From positions 26,882,001 to 26,946,000 of the forward strand of contig NW_027488368.1 of NCBI RefSeq assembly GCF_051014445.1: 64,000 nucleotides of DNA. Reading direction: 5' to 3'. This document shows positions 1-12,484 of the stretch, one piece after another. Below the pieces are notes generated by a model. The model saw only the letters and a program-made list of their open reading frames with translations. It was not told where the DNA came from and did no database searches. Source of the stretch: Colletes latitarsis. Lineage: Eukaryota > Arthropoda > Insecta > Hymenoptera > Colletidae. The position numbers and the translations under genes are program-made. Every line of letters begins with the position of its first letter. Position 1 is the first letter of the stretch.

Positions 1-1559
1 ATTGCAAGTACTAGAACTAAACCAGACATAACCGGCGTTATCCTCTAAAATATTAATCGGAACCAGGTATAATTGTCTGTCTCAGTGTAGTACCACATTA
101 CTAAGAGATCCAAACCAGAAAAAACTCAGGATCTGGCCAACAAGTATGCGAGAAATGCGAAAGTATGATTCAGATGATTGCAAATACCAGACCTAACCCA
201 GAAATAACTGGCGTTATGCTCTAAACTATTAATCGGAACCAGGTTTAATTGACTGTTTCGGTGTGGTACCACATTACTACGTGATACAAACTAGAAAAAG
301 CCCACGTTATGGCCATTCAAGTATGCGAAATATGCGAAAGTATGAGACTGATGATTGCTAATACGAGACCTAACCCAGACATAACCGGCGTTATCCTCTA
401 AAACATTAATCGCAACCAGGTTTAATTGACTGTTTCGGTGTGGTACCACATTTCTGCGTAATCCAAACCGGATAAAACCCAGGATTTGGCCAACAAGAAT
501 TCAAAAAATTCGAAAGTATGAGGCAGATGATGGCAAGTACCTGAATTACCCAGTCATAACCGGCGTTATCCTCTACAATATTAATCGCAAACAGGTTTAA
601 TTGACTGTTCCGGTGTGGTATCACATTACTACGTGATCCAAACCATAAAAAACCCAGGATCTGGCCAACAAGTATGCGAAAAATGCGAAAGTATGAGCCA
701 GATGATTGCAAATACCAGAACTAACCCCGACATAACCGGAGTTCTCCTCTAAAATACTAATCGTAACCAAGTTTAATTGACTGCTACGGTGTGGTACCAC
801 GTTACTACGTGATCCAAACCAGAAAAAACCCAGGATCTGGCCAACAAGTATGCGAAGAATGCGAAAGTATGAGTCAGATGATGGCAAATACCAGACCTAG
901 CCCAGACATAGCCGGTGTTTCCCCCTAAAATATTGATCGAAACCAGCTTAATTGACTGTTTCGGTTTGGTACCACATTACTACGCGATACAAATCAGCAA
1001 GAGCCCAGGATCTGGCCATTCAAGTATCCGAAAAATGCGAAAGTATGAGCCAGATGATTGCAAATACTAGAACTAACCCCGACATAACCGGAGTTCTCCT
1101 GTATAATATTAATCGTAACCAAGTTTAATTGACAGTTTCGGTGTGGTACCACATTTCTACGTACCCTAAACCGGAAAAAAACCAGGATCTGGCCAACAAG
1201 TATGCGAAGAATGCGAAAGTATGAGTCAGATGATGTCAAATACCAGACCTAACCCAGACATAACCGGCGTTATCCTCTAAAATATTAATCGGAACCAGGT
1301 TTAATTGAGAGTTTCGGTGTGGTACCACATTACTACGTAATCCTAACGGAAAAATACCCAGGATCTGGCCAACAAGTATGCGAAGAATGGGAAAGTATGA
1401 GTCAGATGATTGTAACTACCAGACCTAACCCAGACATAACCACCGTTATCCTCTAAAATATTAATCGGAACCAGGTTTAATTGACTGTTTCGATGTGGTG
1501 CCACATTACTACGTGATCCAGACTAGAAAAAGCCCAGGTTCTGGTCATTCAAGTATGCG
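1..1559. repeat. Satellite 1 array, segment a (about 176-bp monomer)
   Basis: Head-to-tail monomers are spaced 175-177 bp; the 'aaccaggt' landmark starts at 61, 237, 414 and 589 (one copy reads aaacaggt). Recognisable blocks in order are TTTAATTGACTGTTTCGG, the dyad TGTGGTACCACA, CCCAGGATCTGGCCAAC, TATGCGAAAAATGCGAAAG, CCTAACCCAGACATAACC and GGCGTTATCCTCTAAAATA. Monomers differ at many positions but phase is kept. No gene is present; the short minus-strand ORFs are repeated translations of the monomer. The array stops at 1559 where element E1 is inserted. Confidence 0.95.
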
Positions 1560-1561
1560 TG

Positions 1562-1588
1562 TTTAAATATGTTAAAAAACTATTTAAA
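1562..1588 (+). repeat. 5' hairpin of E1
   Basis: TTTAAATA (1562-1569) and TATTTAAA (1581-1588) form a perfect 8-bp stem around an 11-nt loop. E3 has only the left arm and runs directly into ATCGCG, so this stem reflects a small insertion or duplication private to E1. Confidence 0.6.
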
Positions 1589-2710
1589 ATCGCGTTAGTC
1601 TGAAATATTAAATTCTCGGCTGCGATTCCCGTATCCGTTTGTGTACATGACACTGCGGAAGGTTAAGCGTTCGTCAGGTTCGTTGAACGTTCGGACGATT
1701 TAAAACCGCGGCCGTTTACGTGTTTTTGTACGCCGACCTCACGCGAAGATTCGCTTCGCACCGGTTTAAACGGTATCGTGACGTCAGCGTCGAGAGAGAG
1801 AACCGTATAATATATTGAAAAGAGATCGACAGCTGAATTCGGCAGCGCCGCGTCGTGACGACAAGGCGCGACCGAGTCTTCGTCTGTCGATCCGCGACGA
1901 TATTCGCAATTATTCACGAGCCGACTGCCAACGGGAGCGGATCCCAGAAGATCTCGCTCCTCAAGTACGGACTCACATAATATTCGGACTTGTATAACAA
2001 AGAATTCTCTCCGTTGCTGCGGTTAGAGTTTCCCAGAACAATCTACCTGCGACAAAAGGGAGGTCGTAATACACGCTGCGCGTGACGCGACCGCCTTCGC
2101 TAGGAAGGATTGTACGTTGCAGTCGTTGCCGCGACCGCGACGTAAGGGACTCAGGGTACACCCACCCAGAATCCCTTTAAAGCTATACGGCTTTGGAGCC
2201 TCCCAAAGGTCATACCGTTGAATCGGTACCGCCTCGTGGAGTGCTCTTCGTGCAAAGGTCGCCAAAAAACCCTCTCCAAAAACCCGTCGGCGTACGAGTC
2301 GACCGTACACCCTACGGAGGAGTTCGGGTTCAAGGTCGCCTCACCTTCCGTCACGCCGCCTACCAAATACGGTCCCCGTGCAACACGGTCGCCGGGTAGG
2401 CTTTATAGTGCGGTTGGACCCGCGAGGGATTTTTTGCAAAGGACACTTTACTGTCACGGTCCCCGGTAGAAACGGTCGCCGTGCAGTAATTTTACAATGT
2501 CGCAGAAAATCACCTCGCACGACGTTCCTACGTCACCCGCACGGAGAGCGTGCTCACGGGATCCACCCATTTGGAGCTTTACGACCTCCATTTGGTGACC
2601 CGTCCGTGGCTAAGTCGCCCCCGACAGATACGAGTGAATTCTATTCTGTTCAGGGCAAAAGTATCGCTGATAATTTCAATAAATAATTATCAGCGTACAA
2701 GTACAAATTT

Positions 2711-2721
2711 ACAGTCCACTG
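2711..2721 (+). promoter_or_regulatory. Conserved ACAGTCCACTG block, possible transcription start of E1
   Basis: ACAGTCCACTG lies 381 bp before the 3' end of E1. The same block lies 386 bp before the end of E3 (61810-61820) and 375 bp before the end of E2 (minus strand, 25501-25510, last base changed). Conservation at fixed distance in otherwise diverged copies points to function. The arthropod initiator is TCAGT-like, so an initiator at the U3/R border is the best guess; this is inference. Confidence 0.4.
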
Positions 2722-2979
2722 ATTCACGTTAAACGACAGCTGATTCCCCCCTCCCAGCGCACCGCTAGTCGCTAGGAGAGCGAGGCGAACAACTGACGAG
2801 CGTGTATACGATACGTGTACGCACGTATTTAACCTGAACGAACCTTTGTTACAGCAACCAAGGTCCATCCCAACCGCGGCAACGCCGGTGAAGCCACACC
2901 CCCGGCTGGATTATAAAAAACTAATTCTCTTTTTGTAATTTTATATTTTTTTTATTTTTTTCATTCTTTGTTAAATATA

Positions 2980-3024
2980 AATAAAAGGCTTGTCGCAAAG
3001 CGACAAGCGAAAATTACAAATAAA
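2980..3024 (+). promoter_or_regulatory. Poly(A) signals of E1 with an intervening hairpin
   Basis: AATAAA occurs at 2980-2985 and again at 3019-3024. Between them GCTTGTCGC (2988-2996) and GCGACAAGC (3000-3008) form a perfect 9-bp stem with an AAA loop. E2 and E3 also carry AATAAA 70-110 bp before their 3' ends, as in the R-U5 part of an LTR. The hairpin between the signals is present only in E1. Confidence 0.5.
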
Positions 3025-3069
3025 AACTTATCAATCACTTTCCCTAGTATTTCCCTCGTCCGGACCCCG

Positions 3070-3091
3070 GTTAGAACCCTTAGTTTCTAAC
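3070..3091 (+). repeat. 3'-terminal hairpin of E1
   Basis: GTTAGAA (3070-3076) pairs with TTCTAAC (3085-3091) one base before the element end. E2 has GTTAAAA/TTTTAAC and E3 has GTTAAAGTAC/GTACTTTAAC at the same place, so the arms change together. Confidence 0.65.
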
Positions 3092-6000
3092 AACGCGAAA
3101 AATGCGAAAGTATGAGCTAGATGATGGCAATTACCAGACCTAACCCAGACATAACCGGCGTTATCCCCTAAAATATTAATCGGTACCAGGTTTAATTGAC
3201 CCCATCAGTGTGGTACCACATTACTACGTGATCCAAATCAGCAAAAGCCCAGGATCACGTCAACAAGTGTGGGAAAAATGCGAAAGTATGAGCTAGATGA
3301 TGGCAAATAGCAGAGCTAACCCAGACATAACCGGCGTTATCCTCTAAAATATTAATCGGAACCAGGTTTAATTGACTGTTCCGGTGTGGTACCACATTAC
3401 TATGTAATCAAACCAGAAAAAACCCAAGGTCTAGCCAACAGGTATGCGAAAAATGCGAATGTATGGGCCAGATGATAGCAAATACCAGAAATAACCCAGA
3501 CATAACCAGCGTCATCCTCTGAAATATTAATCAGAACCAGGTTTAATTGACTGTTTCGATGTGGTACCACATTACTACGTAATCCAAATCAGAAAAAACA
3601 CAGGTTCTGGCCAACAAGTATGCGAGAAATGCGAAAGCAAAAGGATGATGATTACAATTATCAGACGTAACCCAGACCTAACCGGTGTTATCCTCTAAAT
3701 TATTAATCGCAAAGAGATTTAATTGACTGTTTCGGTGTGGTACCACATTACTATGTGATCGAAACCAGAAAAAAACCAGGATCTAGGAAACAAGTATGGA
3801 AAAAATGCGAAAGCATGAACTACATGATGGCAAATAGCAGACCTAACCCAGACATAACCGGCGTTATCCCCTAAAATATTAATCGCAACCAGGTTTACTT
3901 GACATTTTCGGTGTGGTACTACATTACTGTGTGATCCAAACCAGAAAAAACCCAGGATCAGGCCAAGAAGTATGCGAAAATGCGAAAGTATGATTCAGAT
4001 GAATGCAAATACCAGACCTAACCCAGACGTAACCGCCGTTATCCTCTAAAATATTAATCGGAACCAGGTTTAATTGACTGTTTCGGTGTGGTGCCACATT
4101 ACTACGTGATCCAAACTAGAAAAAGCCCAGGTTCTGACCATTCAAGTATGCGAAAATGCGAAAGTATGATTCAGATGAATGCAAATACCAGACCTAACTC
4201 AGACGTAACAGCCGTTATCCTCTAAAATATTAATCGGAACCAGCTTTAATTGACTGTTTCGGTGTGGTGCCACATTACTACGTGATCCAAACTAGAAAAA
4301 GCCCAGGTTCTGGCCATTCAAGTATGCGAAAAATGCGAAAGTATGAGCTAGATGATGGCAATTACCAGACCTAACCCAGACATAACCAGCATTATCCTCT
4401 GAAATATTAATCGGAACCAGGTTTAATTGACTGTTTCGGTGTGGTGCCACATTACTACGTAATCCAAATCAGAAAAAACCCAGGATCTGGCCAGCAACTA
4501 TGCGAGAAATGCTAAAGCAAAAGGATGATGATTGCAATTATCAGACGTAACCCAGACCTAACCGGTGTTATCCTCTAAAATATTAAGCGCAACGAGGTTT
4601 AATCGACTGTTTCGGTGTGGTACCACATTAGTATGTGATCCAAACCAGAAAAAACCCAGGATCTGGCCAAGAAGTATGCGAAAAATGCGAAAGTATGACT
4701 CAGATGATTGCTAATACCAGAACTAACGCAAATATAACCGGCGTTATCCTCTAAAATATTAATATGAACAAGGTTTAATTGAGAGTTTCGGTGTGGTACC
4801 ACATTACTACGTGATCCAAACCAGAAAAAACTCAGGATCTGCCCAACAAGTATGCGAGAAATACGAAAGCAAAAGGATGATGATTGCCATTATCAGACGT
4901 AACCAAGACCTATGCGGTGTTATCCTCTAAATTATTAATCGCAACGAGGTCTAATCGACTGTTTCGGTGTGGTACCACATTACTACGTGATCCAAATCAA
5001 CAAAAGCCCAGGATCTGGCCAAGTATTCGAAAAATGCGAAAGTATGAGCTAGATGATGGCAAATACCAGACCTAACCCAGACATAACCGGCGTTATCCTC
5101 TAAAATATTAATCGGAACCAGGTTTAATTGACTGTTTCGGTGTGGTGCCACATTACTACGTGATCCAATCTAGAAAAAGCCCATGTCCTGACAATTCAAG
5201 TATGTGAAAAATGCGAAAGTATGAGCTAGATGATGGCAATTACCAGACTTAAGCCAGACATAACCGGCGTTATCCTCTAAAATATTAATCGCAACGAGGT
5301 CTAATCGACTGTTTCGGTGTGGTACCACATTACTACGTGATCCAAATCAACAAAAGCCCAGGATCTGGCCAAGTATTCGAAAAATGCGAAAGTATGAGCT
5401 AGATGATGGCAAATACCAGACCTAACCCAGACATAACCGGCGTTATCCTCTAAAATATTAATCGGAACCAGGTTTAATTGACTGTTTCGGTGTGGTGCCA
5501 CATTACTACGTGATCCAATCTAGAAAAAGCCCATGTCCTGACAATTCAAGTATGTGAAAAATGCGAAAGTATGAGCTAGATGATGGCAATTACCAGACTT
5601 AAGCCAGACATAACCGGCGTTATCCTCTAAAATATTAATCGGTACCAGGTTTAATTGACCCCTTCAGTGGGGTACCATATTACTACGTGATCCAGACCAG
5701 AAAAAACCCAGGATCTGGCAAAGAAGTATGCGAAAAATGCGAAAGTATGATTCAGATCATTGCAAATACCATACCTATCCCAGACATAACCGGCGTTATC
5801 CTCTAAAATATTAATCGGAACCAGGTTTAATTGACTGTTTCGGTGTGGTGCCACATTACTACCTGACCCAATCTAGAAAAGGCCCATGTCCTGACCATTC
5901 AAGTATGCGAAAATGCGAAAGTATAAGCTAGATGATGGCAATTACCAGACCTAACCCAGATATAACCAGCGTTATCCTCTGAAATATTAATCGGAACCAG

Positions 6001-9000
6001 GTTTAATTGACAGTTTCGGTGTGGTACCACATTTCTACGTAATCCAAACTGGAAAAGACCCAGGATCTGGCCAACAAGTATGCGAAGAATGCGAAAGTAT
6101 GAGTCAGATGATGGCAAATACCAGACATAACCCAGACACAATCGGCGGTCTCCTCTAAAACATTAATCGCAACCAGGTTTAATTGACAGTTTCGGTGTAG
6201 TACCCCATTACTACGAGATCCAAATCAGAAAAAGCCCAGGATCTGGTCAACAAGTATGCGGAAAATGCGAAAGTATGAGCTACATGATGGCAAATAGCAG
6301 ACCTAACCCAGACATAACCGGCGTTATCCCCTAAAATATTAATCGCAACCAGGTTTACTTGACTGTTTCGGTGTGGTACTACATTACTGTGTGATCCAAA
6401 CCAGAACAAACCCAGGATCTGGCCAAGAAGTATGCGAAAATGCGAAAGTATGATTCACATGAATGCATATACCAGACCTAACCCAGACGTAACCGCCGTG
6501 CTCCTCTAAAATATTAATCGGAACCAGGTTTAATTGACTGTTTCGGTGTGGTGCCACATTACTACGTGATCCAAACTAGAAAAAGCCCAGGTATGACCAT
6601 TCAAGTATGCGAAAATGCGAAAGTATGAGTCAGATGAATGCAAATACCAGACCTAACCCAGACGTAACCGCCGTTATCCTCTAAAATATTAGACGTAACC
6701 AGGTTTAATTGACAGTTTCGGTATGGTACCGCATTTCTACGTAATCCAAACCGGAAAAAACCCAGGATCTGGCCAACAAGTATGCGAAGAATGCGAAAGT
6801 ACGATTCAGATGAATGCAAATAACAGACCTAACCCAGACGTAACAGCCGTTATCATCTAAAATATAAATCGGAACCAGGTTTAATTGACTGTTTCGGTGT
6901 GGTGCCACATTACTACGTGATCCAAACTAGAAAAAGCCCAGGTTCTGGCCATTCAAGTATGCGAAAAATGCGAAAGTATGATTCAGATCATTGCAAATAC
7001 CAGACCTATCCCAGACGTAACCGGCGTTATCCTCTAAAATATTAATCGGAACCAGGTTTAATTGACTGTTTCGGTGTGGTGCCACATTACTACGTGATCC
7101 AAACTAGAAAAAGCCCAGGTTCTGCCCAACAAGAATGCGAGAAATGCGAAAGCAAAAGGATGATGATTGCCATTATCAGACGTAACCAAGACCTATGCGG
7201 TGTTATCCTCTAAATTATTAATCGCAACGAGGTCTAATCGACTGTTTCGGTGTGGTACCACATTACTACGTGATCCAAATCAACAAAAGCCCAGGATCTG
7301 GCCAAGTATTCGAAAAATGCGAAACTATGGGCTAGATGATGGCAAATACCAGACCTAACCCAGACATAACCGGCGTTATCCTCTAAAATATTAATCGGAA
7401 CCAGGTTTAATTGACTGTTTCGGTGTGGTGCCACATTACTACGTGATCCAAACTAGAAAAAGCCCATGTCCTGACCATTCAAGTATGCGAAAAATGCGAA
7501 AGTATGAGCTAGATGATGGCAATTACCAGACTTAAGCCAGACAAAACCGGCGTTATCCTCTAAAATATTAATCGGTACCAGGTTTAATTGACCCCTTCAG
7601 TGAGGTACCATATTACTACGTGATCCAAACCGGAAAACACCCAGGATCTGGCCAACAAGTATGCGAAGAATGCGAAAGTATGAGTCAGATGATGGCAAAT
7701 ACCAGACATAACCCAGACATAACCGGCGGTATCGTCTATAATATTAATCGCAACCAGGTTAAATTGACAGTTTCGGTGTAGTACCCCATTATTACGTAAT
7801 CCAAATCAGAATAATCCAAGGATCAGGCCAACAAGTATGCGAGAAATGCGAAAGCAGGAGGATGATGATTGCAATTATCAGACGTAATCCAGACCTAACC
7901 GGCGTTATCCTCTGAAATATTAATCGTAACCAGGTTTAATTGACAGTTTCGGTGTGGTACCACATTTGTACGTAATCCAAACCGGAAAAATCCCAGGATC
8001 TGGCCAACAAGTAAGCGAAGAATGCGAAAGTATGAGTCAGGTGATTGCTAATACGAGACCTAACCCAGACATAACATGCGTTATCCTCTAAAATATTAAT
8101 CGTAACCAGGTTAATTGTCGGTTTCAGTGTGGTACCACATTTCTACGTAATCCAAACTGGAAAAGACCCAGGATCTGGCCAACAAGTATGCGAAGAATGC
8201 GAAAGTATGAGTCAGATGATGGCAAATACCAGACATAACCCAGACATAATCGGCGGTATCCTCTAAAATATTAATCGCAACCAGGTTTAATTGACAGTTT
8301 CGGTGTAGTACCCCATTACTACGTGATCCAAATCAGAAAAAGCCCAGGATCTGGCCAACAAGTATGCGAAAAATGCGAAAGTATGGGCCAGATGATTGCA
8401 AATACTAGAACTAACCCACACATGAGCGGCGTTATCCTCTAAAATATTAATCGGAACCAGGTATAATTGTCTGTCTCAGTGTAGTACCACATTACTACGA
8501 GATCCAAATCAGAAAAAGCCCAGGATCTGGCCAACAAGTATGCGAAAAATGCGAAAGTATGAGAACTTGACGATTGCAAATACGAGAACTAACCCAGACA
8601 TAACCGGCGTTATCCTCTAAAATATTAATCGTAACCAGGTTTAATTGACAGTTTCGGTGTGGTACCACATTTCTACGTAATCCAAACTGGGAAAGACCCA
8701 GGATCTGGCCAACAAGTATGCGAAGAATGTGAAAGTATGAGTCAGATGATGGCAAATACCAGACATAACCCAGACATAACCGGCGGTATCCTCTAATATA
8801 TAAATCGCAACCAGGTGTAATTGACAGTTTCGGTGTAGTACCCCATTACTACGTGATGCAAATCAGCAAAAGCCCAGGATCTGGCCAACAAGTATGGGAA
8901 AAATGCGAAAGTATGAGCTAGATGGTGGCAAATAGCAGACCTAACCCAGACATAACCGGCGTTATCCTCTAAAATATTAATCGGAACCAGGTTTAATTGA

Positions 9001-10198
9001 CTGTTTCGGAGTGGTACCACATTTCTACGTAATCCAAACCAGAAAAAACCCAGGATCTGGCGAAGAAGTATGCGAAAAATGCGAAAGTATGAGTCAGATG
9101 ATGGCAAATACCAGACCTAACCCAGACATAACCAGCGATATCCTCTAAAATATTAATCGGAACCAGGAATAATTGTCTGTCTCAGTGTAGTACCACATTA
9201 CTACGATATCCAAATCAGAAAAAGCCCAGGATCAGGCCATTCAAGTATGCCGAAAATGCGAAATTATGAGTCAGATGATTGCAAATACCAGTCCTAACCC
9301 AGACATAACCACCGTTATCCTTTAAAATATTAATCGCAACCAGGTTAAAGCGACTGTTTCGGTATGGTACCACATTACTACGTGATCCAAACCATAAAAA
9401 ACCCAGGATCTGGCCAACTTGTATGCGAAAAATGCGAAAGTATGAGCCAGATGATTGCAAATACCAGACCTAACACAAACCTAGCCGGCGTTGTTCTCTA
9501 AAATATTAATCGTAACCAAGTCTAATTGACTGCTTCGGTGTGGTACCACATTACTACGTGATCCAAACCATAAAAAACCCAGGATCTGGCTAACTTGTAT
9601 GCGAAAAATGCGAAAGTATGAGCCAGATGATTGCAAATACCAGACCTAACACAAACCTAACCGGCGTTGTTCTCTAAAATATTAATCGTAACCAAGTCTA
9701 ATTGACTGCTTCGGTGTGGTACCACATTACTACGTGATCAGATCAACAAAAGCCCAGGATCTGGCCAAGAATTCGAAAAATGCGGAAGTATGGGCTAGAT
9801 GATGGCAAATACCAGACCTAACCCAGACATAACCGGCGTTATCGTCTAAAATATTAATCGGAACCAGGTTTAATTGACTGTTCCGGTGGGGTGTCACATT
9901 ACTACGTGATCCAAACTAGGAAAAGCCTATGTCCTGGCCATTCAAGTATGCGAAAAATGCGAAAGTATGAGCTAGATCATGGCAATTACCAGACTTAACC
10001 CAGACAAAACGGCGTTATCCTCTAAAATATTAATCGGTACCAGGATTAATTGACTGTTTCAGGGTGGTACCACATTACTACGTGATCCAAATCAGCAAAA
10101 GCACAGGATCTGGCCAACAAGTATGCGAAAAATGCGAAAGCATGAGCTAGATGATGGCAAATAGCAGGCCTAACACAGACATAACCGGCGTTATCGTC

Positions 10199-12484
10199 TA
10201 AAATATTAATCGCCAACCAGGTTTAATTGACTGTTTCGGTGTGGTACCACATTACTATGCGATCCAAACCAGAAAAAACCCAGGATCTGGCCAAGAAGTA
10301 TGCGAAAAATGCGAAAGTATGAGTCAGATGATTCCAAATACCAGAACTAACCCAGACATAACCGGCGGTATCCTCTAAAATATTAATCGGAACCAGGTTT
10401 AATTGACCCCTTCAGTGTGGTACCACATTACTACGAAATACAAATTAGCAAAAGCACAGGATCTGGCCAACAAGTATGCGAAAAATGCGAAAGTATGAGC
10501 CAGATGATTGCAAATACCAGAACTAACCCCGACATAACCGGCGTTACCCTCTAAAATATTAATCGGAACCAGGAATAATTGTCTGTCTTAGTGTAGTACC
10601 ACATTACTGCGAGATCCAAATCAGAGAAAAACCAGGATCTGGCCAACAGGTATGCAAAAAATGCGAAAGTATGAGGCTGATGATGGCAAATACCTGACCT
10701 AACCCAGACATAACCGGCGTTATCCTCTATAATATTAATCGCAACCAGGTTTAATTGACTGTTTTTGTGTGGTACCACATTACTACGTAATCCAAATCAG
10801 AAAAAACCAAGGATCTGGCCAACAAGTATGCGAGAAATGCGAACGCAAGAGGATGATGATTGCAATTATCAGACGTAACCCAGACCTAACCGGTGATATC
10901 CTCTAAAATATTAGTCGGAACCAGGTTTAATTGACTGTTTCGGTGTGGTACCACATTACTATGTGATCAACCCAGAAAAAACCCAAGGACTGGCCAACAG
11001 GTATGCGAGAAATGCAAAAGCAAAAGGATGATGATTGCAATTATCAGACGTAACCCAGACATAAAGGGTGTTATCCTCTAATATATTAAGCGCAACGAGG
11101 TTTAATCGACTGTTTCGGTGTGGTACCACATTACTATGTGATCCAAACCAGAAAAAACCCAGGATCTGCCCAACAAGTATGTGAAGAATGCGAAAGTATG
11201 AGTCAGATGATTGCAAATACCAGACCTAACACAAACCTAACCGGCGTAGTTCTCTAAAATATTAATCGTAACCAGGTTTAATTGACTGTTCCGGTGTGGT
11301 GCCACATTACTACGTGATCCGAACTAGAAAAAGCCCATGTCCTGGCCATTGAAGTATGCAAAAAATGCGAAGGTATGAGCTAGATGATGGCAATTACCAG
11401 ACTTTACCCAGACAAAACCGGCGTTATCCTGTAAAATATTAATCGGTACCAGGATTAATTGACTGATCATTGTGGTACCACATTACTACGTGATCCAAAT
11501 CAGCAAAAGCACAGGATCTGGCCAGGAAGTATGCGAAAAATGCGAAAGTATGAGCCAGATGATTGCAAATACCAGAACTAACCCCGACATAACCGACGTT
11601 ACCCTCTAAAATATTAATCAGAACCAGGAATAATTGTCTGTCTCAGTGTAGTACCACATTACTACGTAATCCGAATCAGAAAAAACCAAGGATCTGGCCA
11701 ACAAATATGCGAGAAATGCGAAAGCAAGAGGATGATGATTGCAATTATCGGACGTAACCCAGACCTAACCGGTGATATCCTCTAAAATATTAATCGGAAC
11801 CTGGTTTAATTGACTGTTTCGGTGTGGTACCACATTACTACGTAATCCAAATCAGAAAAAACCCAGGATCTGGCCAACAAGTATGCGAGAAATGCTAAAG
11901 CAAAAGGATGATGATTGCAATTATCAGACGTAACCCAGACCAAAACGGTGTTATCCTCTAAATTATTAAGCGCAACGAGGTTTAATCGAAGTTTCGGTGT
12001 GGTACCACATTACTATGTGATCCAAACCAGAAAAAACCCAGGATCTGGCCAAGACGTATGCGAAAAATGCAAAAGTATGAGTCAGATAATTGCTAATACC
12101 AGAACTAACGCAAATATAACCGGCGCTATCCTCTAAAATATTAATATGAACAAGGTTTATTGACAGTTTCGGTGTGGTACCACATTACTACGTCATCCAA
12201 ACCAGAAAAAACCCAGGATCTGCCCAACAAGTATGTGAAGAATGCGAAAGTATGAGTCAGATGATTGCAAATACCAGACCTAACACAAACCTAACCGGCG
12301 TTGTTCTCTAAAATATTAATCGTAACCAAGTTTAATTGACTGCTTCGGTGTGGTACCACGTTACTACGTGATCCAAACCAGAAAAGACCCAGGAGCTGGC
12401 CAACAAGTATGCGAGAAATGCGAAATCTAAAGGATGATGATTGCCATTATCAGACGTAACCCAGACTTAAGCGGTGTTATCCTC
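10199..12484. repeat. 13-monomer higher-order repeat, copy 1 (2286 bp)
   Basis: The block starting AAAATATTAATCGCCAACC recurs 2286 bp later (about 13 x 176) with only scattered substitutions. The intact sequence GAAAAACCAGGATCT at 10625-10639 is the unoccupied equivalent of the copy A insertion site. Confidence 0.9.

Larger units (their letters stand above)
1560..3092 (+). mobile_element. LTR-like element E1 (putative long solo LTR)
   Basis: This 1533-bp unique segment interrupts satellite 1 without changing its phase. It starts TGTTTAAA and ends TAACA, and is flanked by ATGCG (1555-1559) and ACGCG (3093-3097), a 4/5 match expected of an old 5-bp target duplication. It aligns over scattered blocks with E2 (25135-26781, reverse) and E3 (60302-62196): a GCTGCGAT block near the 5' end (1620-1635), a block at 2548-2610 (GTGCTCACGGGATC, then TTTGGAGC, then CCTCCATTTG, then CCCGTCC), ACAGTCCACTG at 2711-2721, AATAAA, and a terminal hairpin. 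No ORF looks like a protein. TG...CA ends, 5-bp duplications and an internal poly(A) signal are LTR properties. The alternative is a non-autonomous DNA transposon. The family name is unknown to me. Confidence 0.6.

Noticed and set aside
2250..2480. Four GGTCGCC motifs in E1 (2257, 2334, 2387 and 2474) as a regulatory repeat array
   Set aside because: Spacing is irregular (77, 53, 87), and I could not see the motif repeated in the same way in E2 or E3.
1560..3092. E elements as Helitrons, because of the 3' hairpin
   Set aside because: Helitrons end in CTRR after the hairpin and make no target duplication. Here the ends are TG...CA-like with 5-bp duplications.
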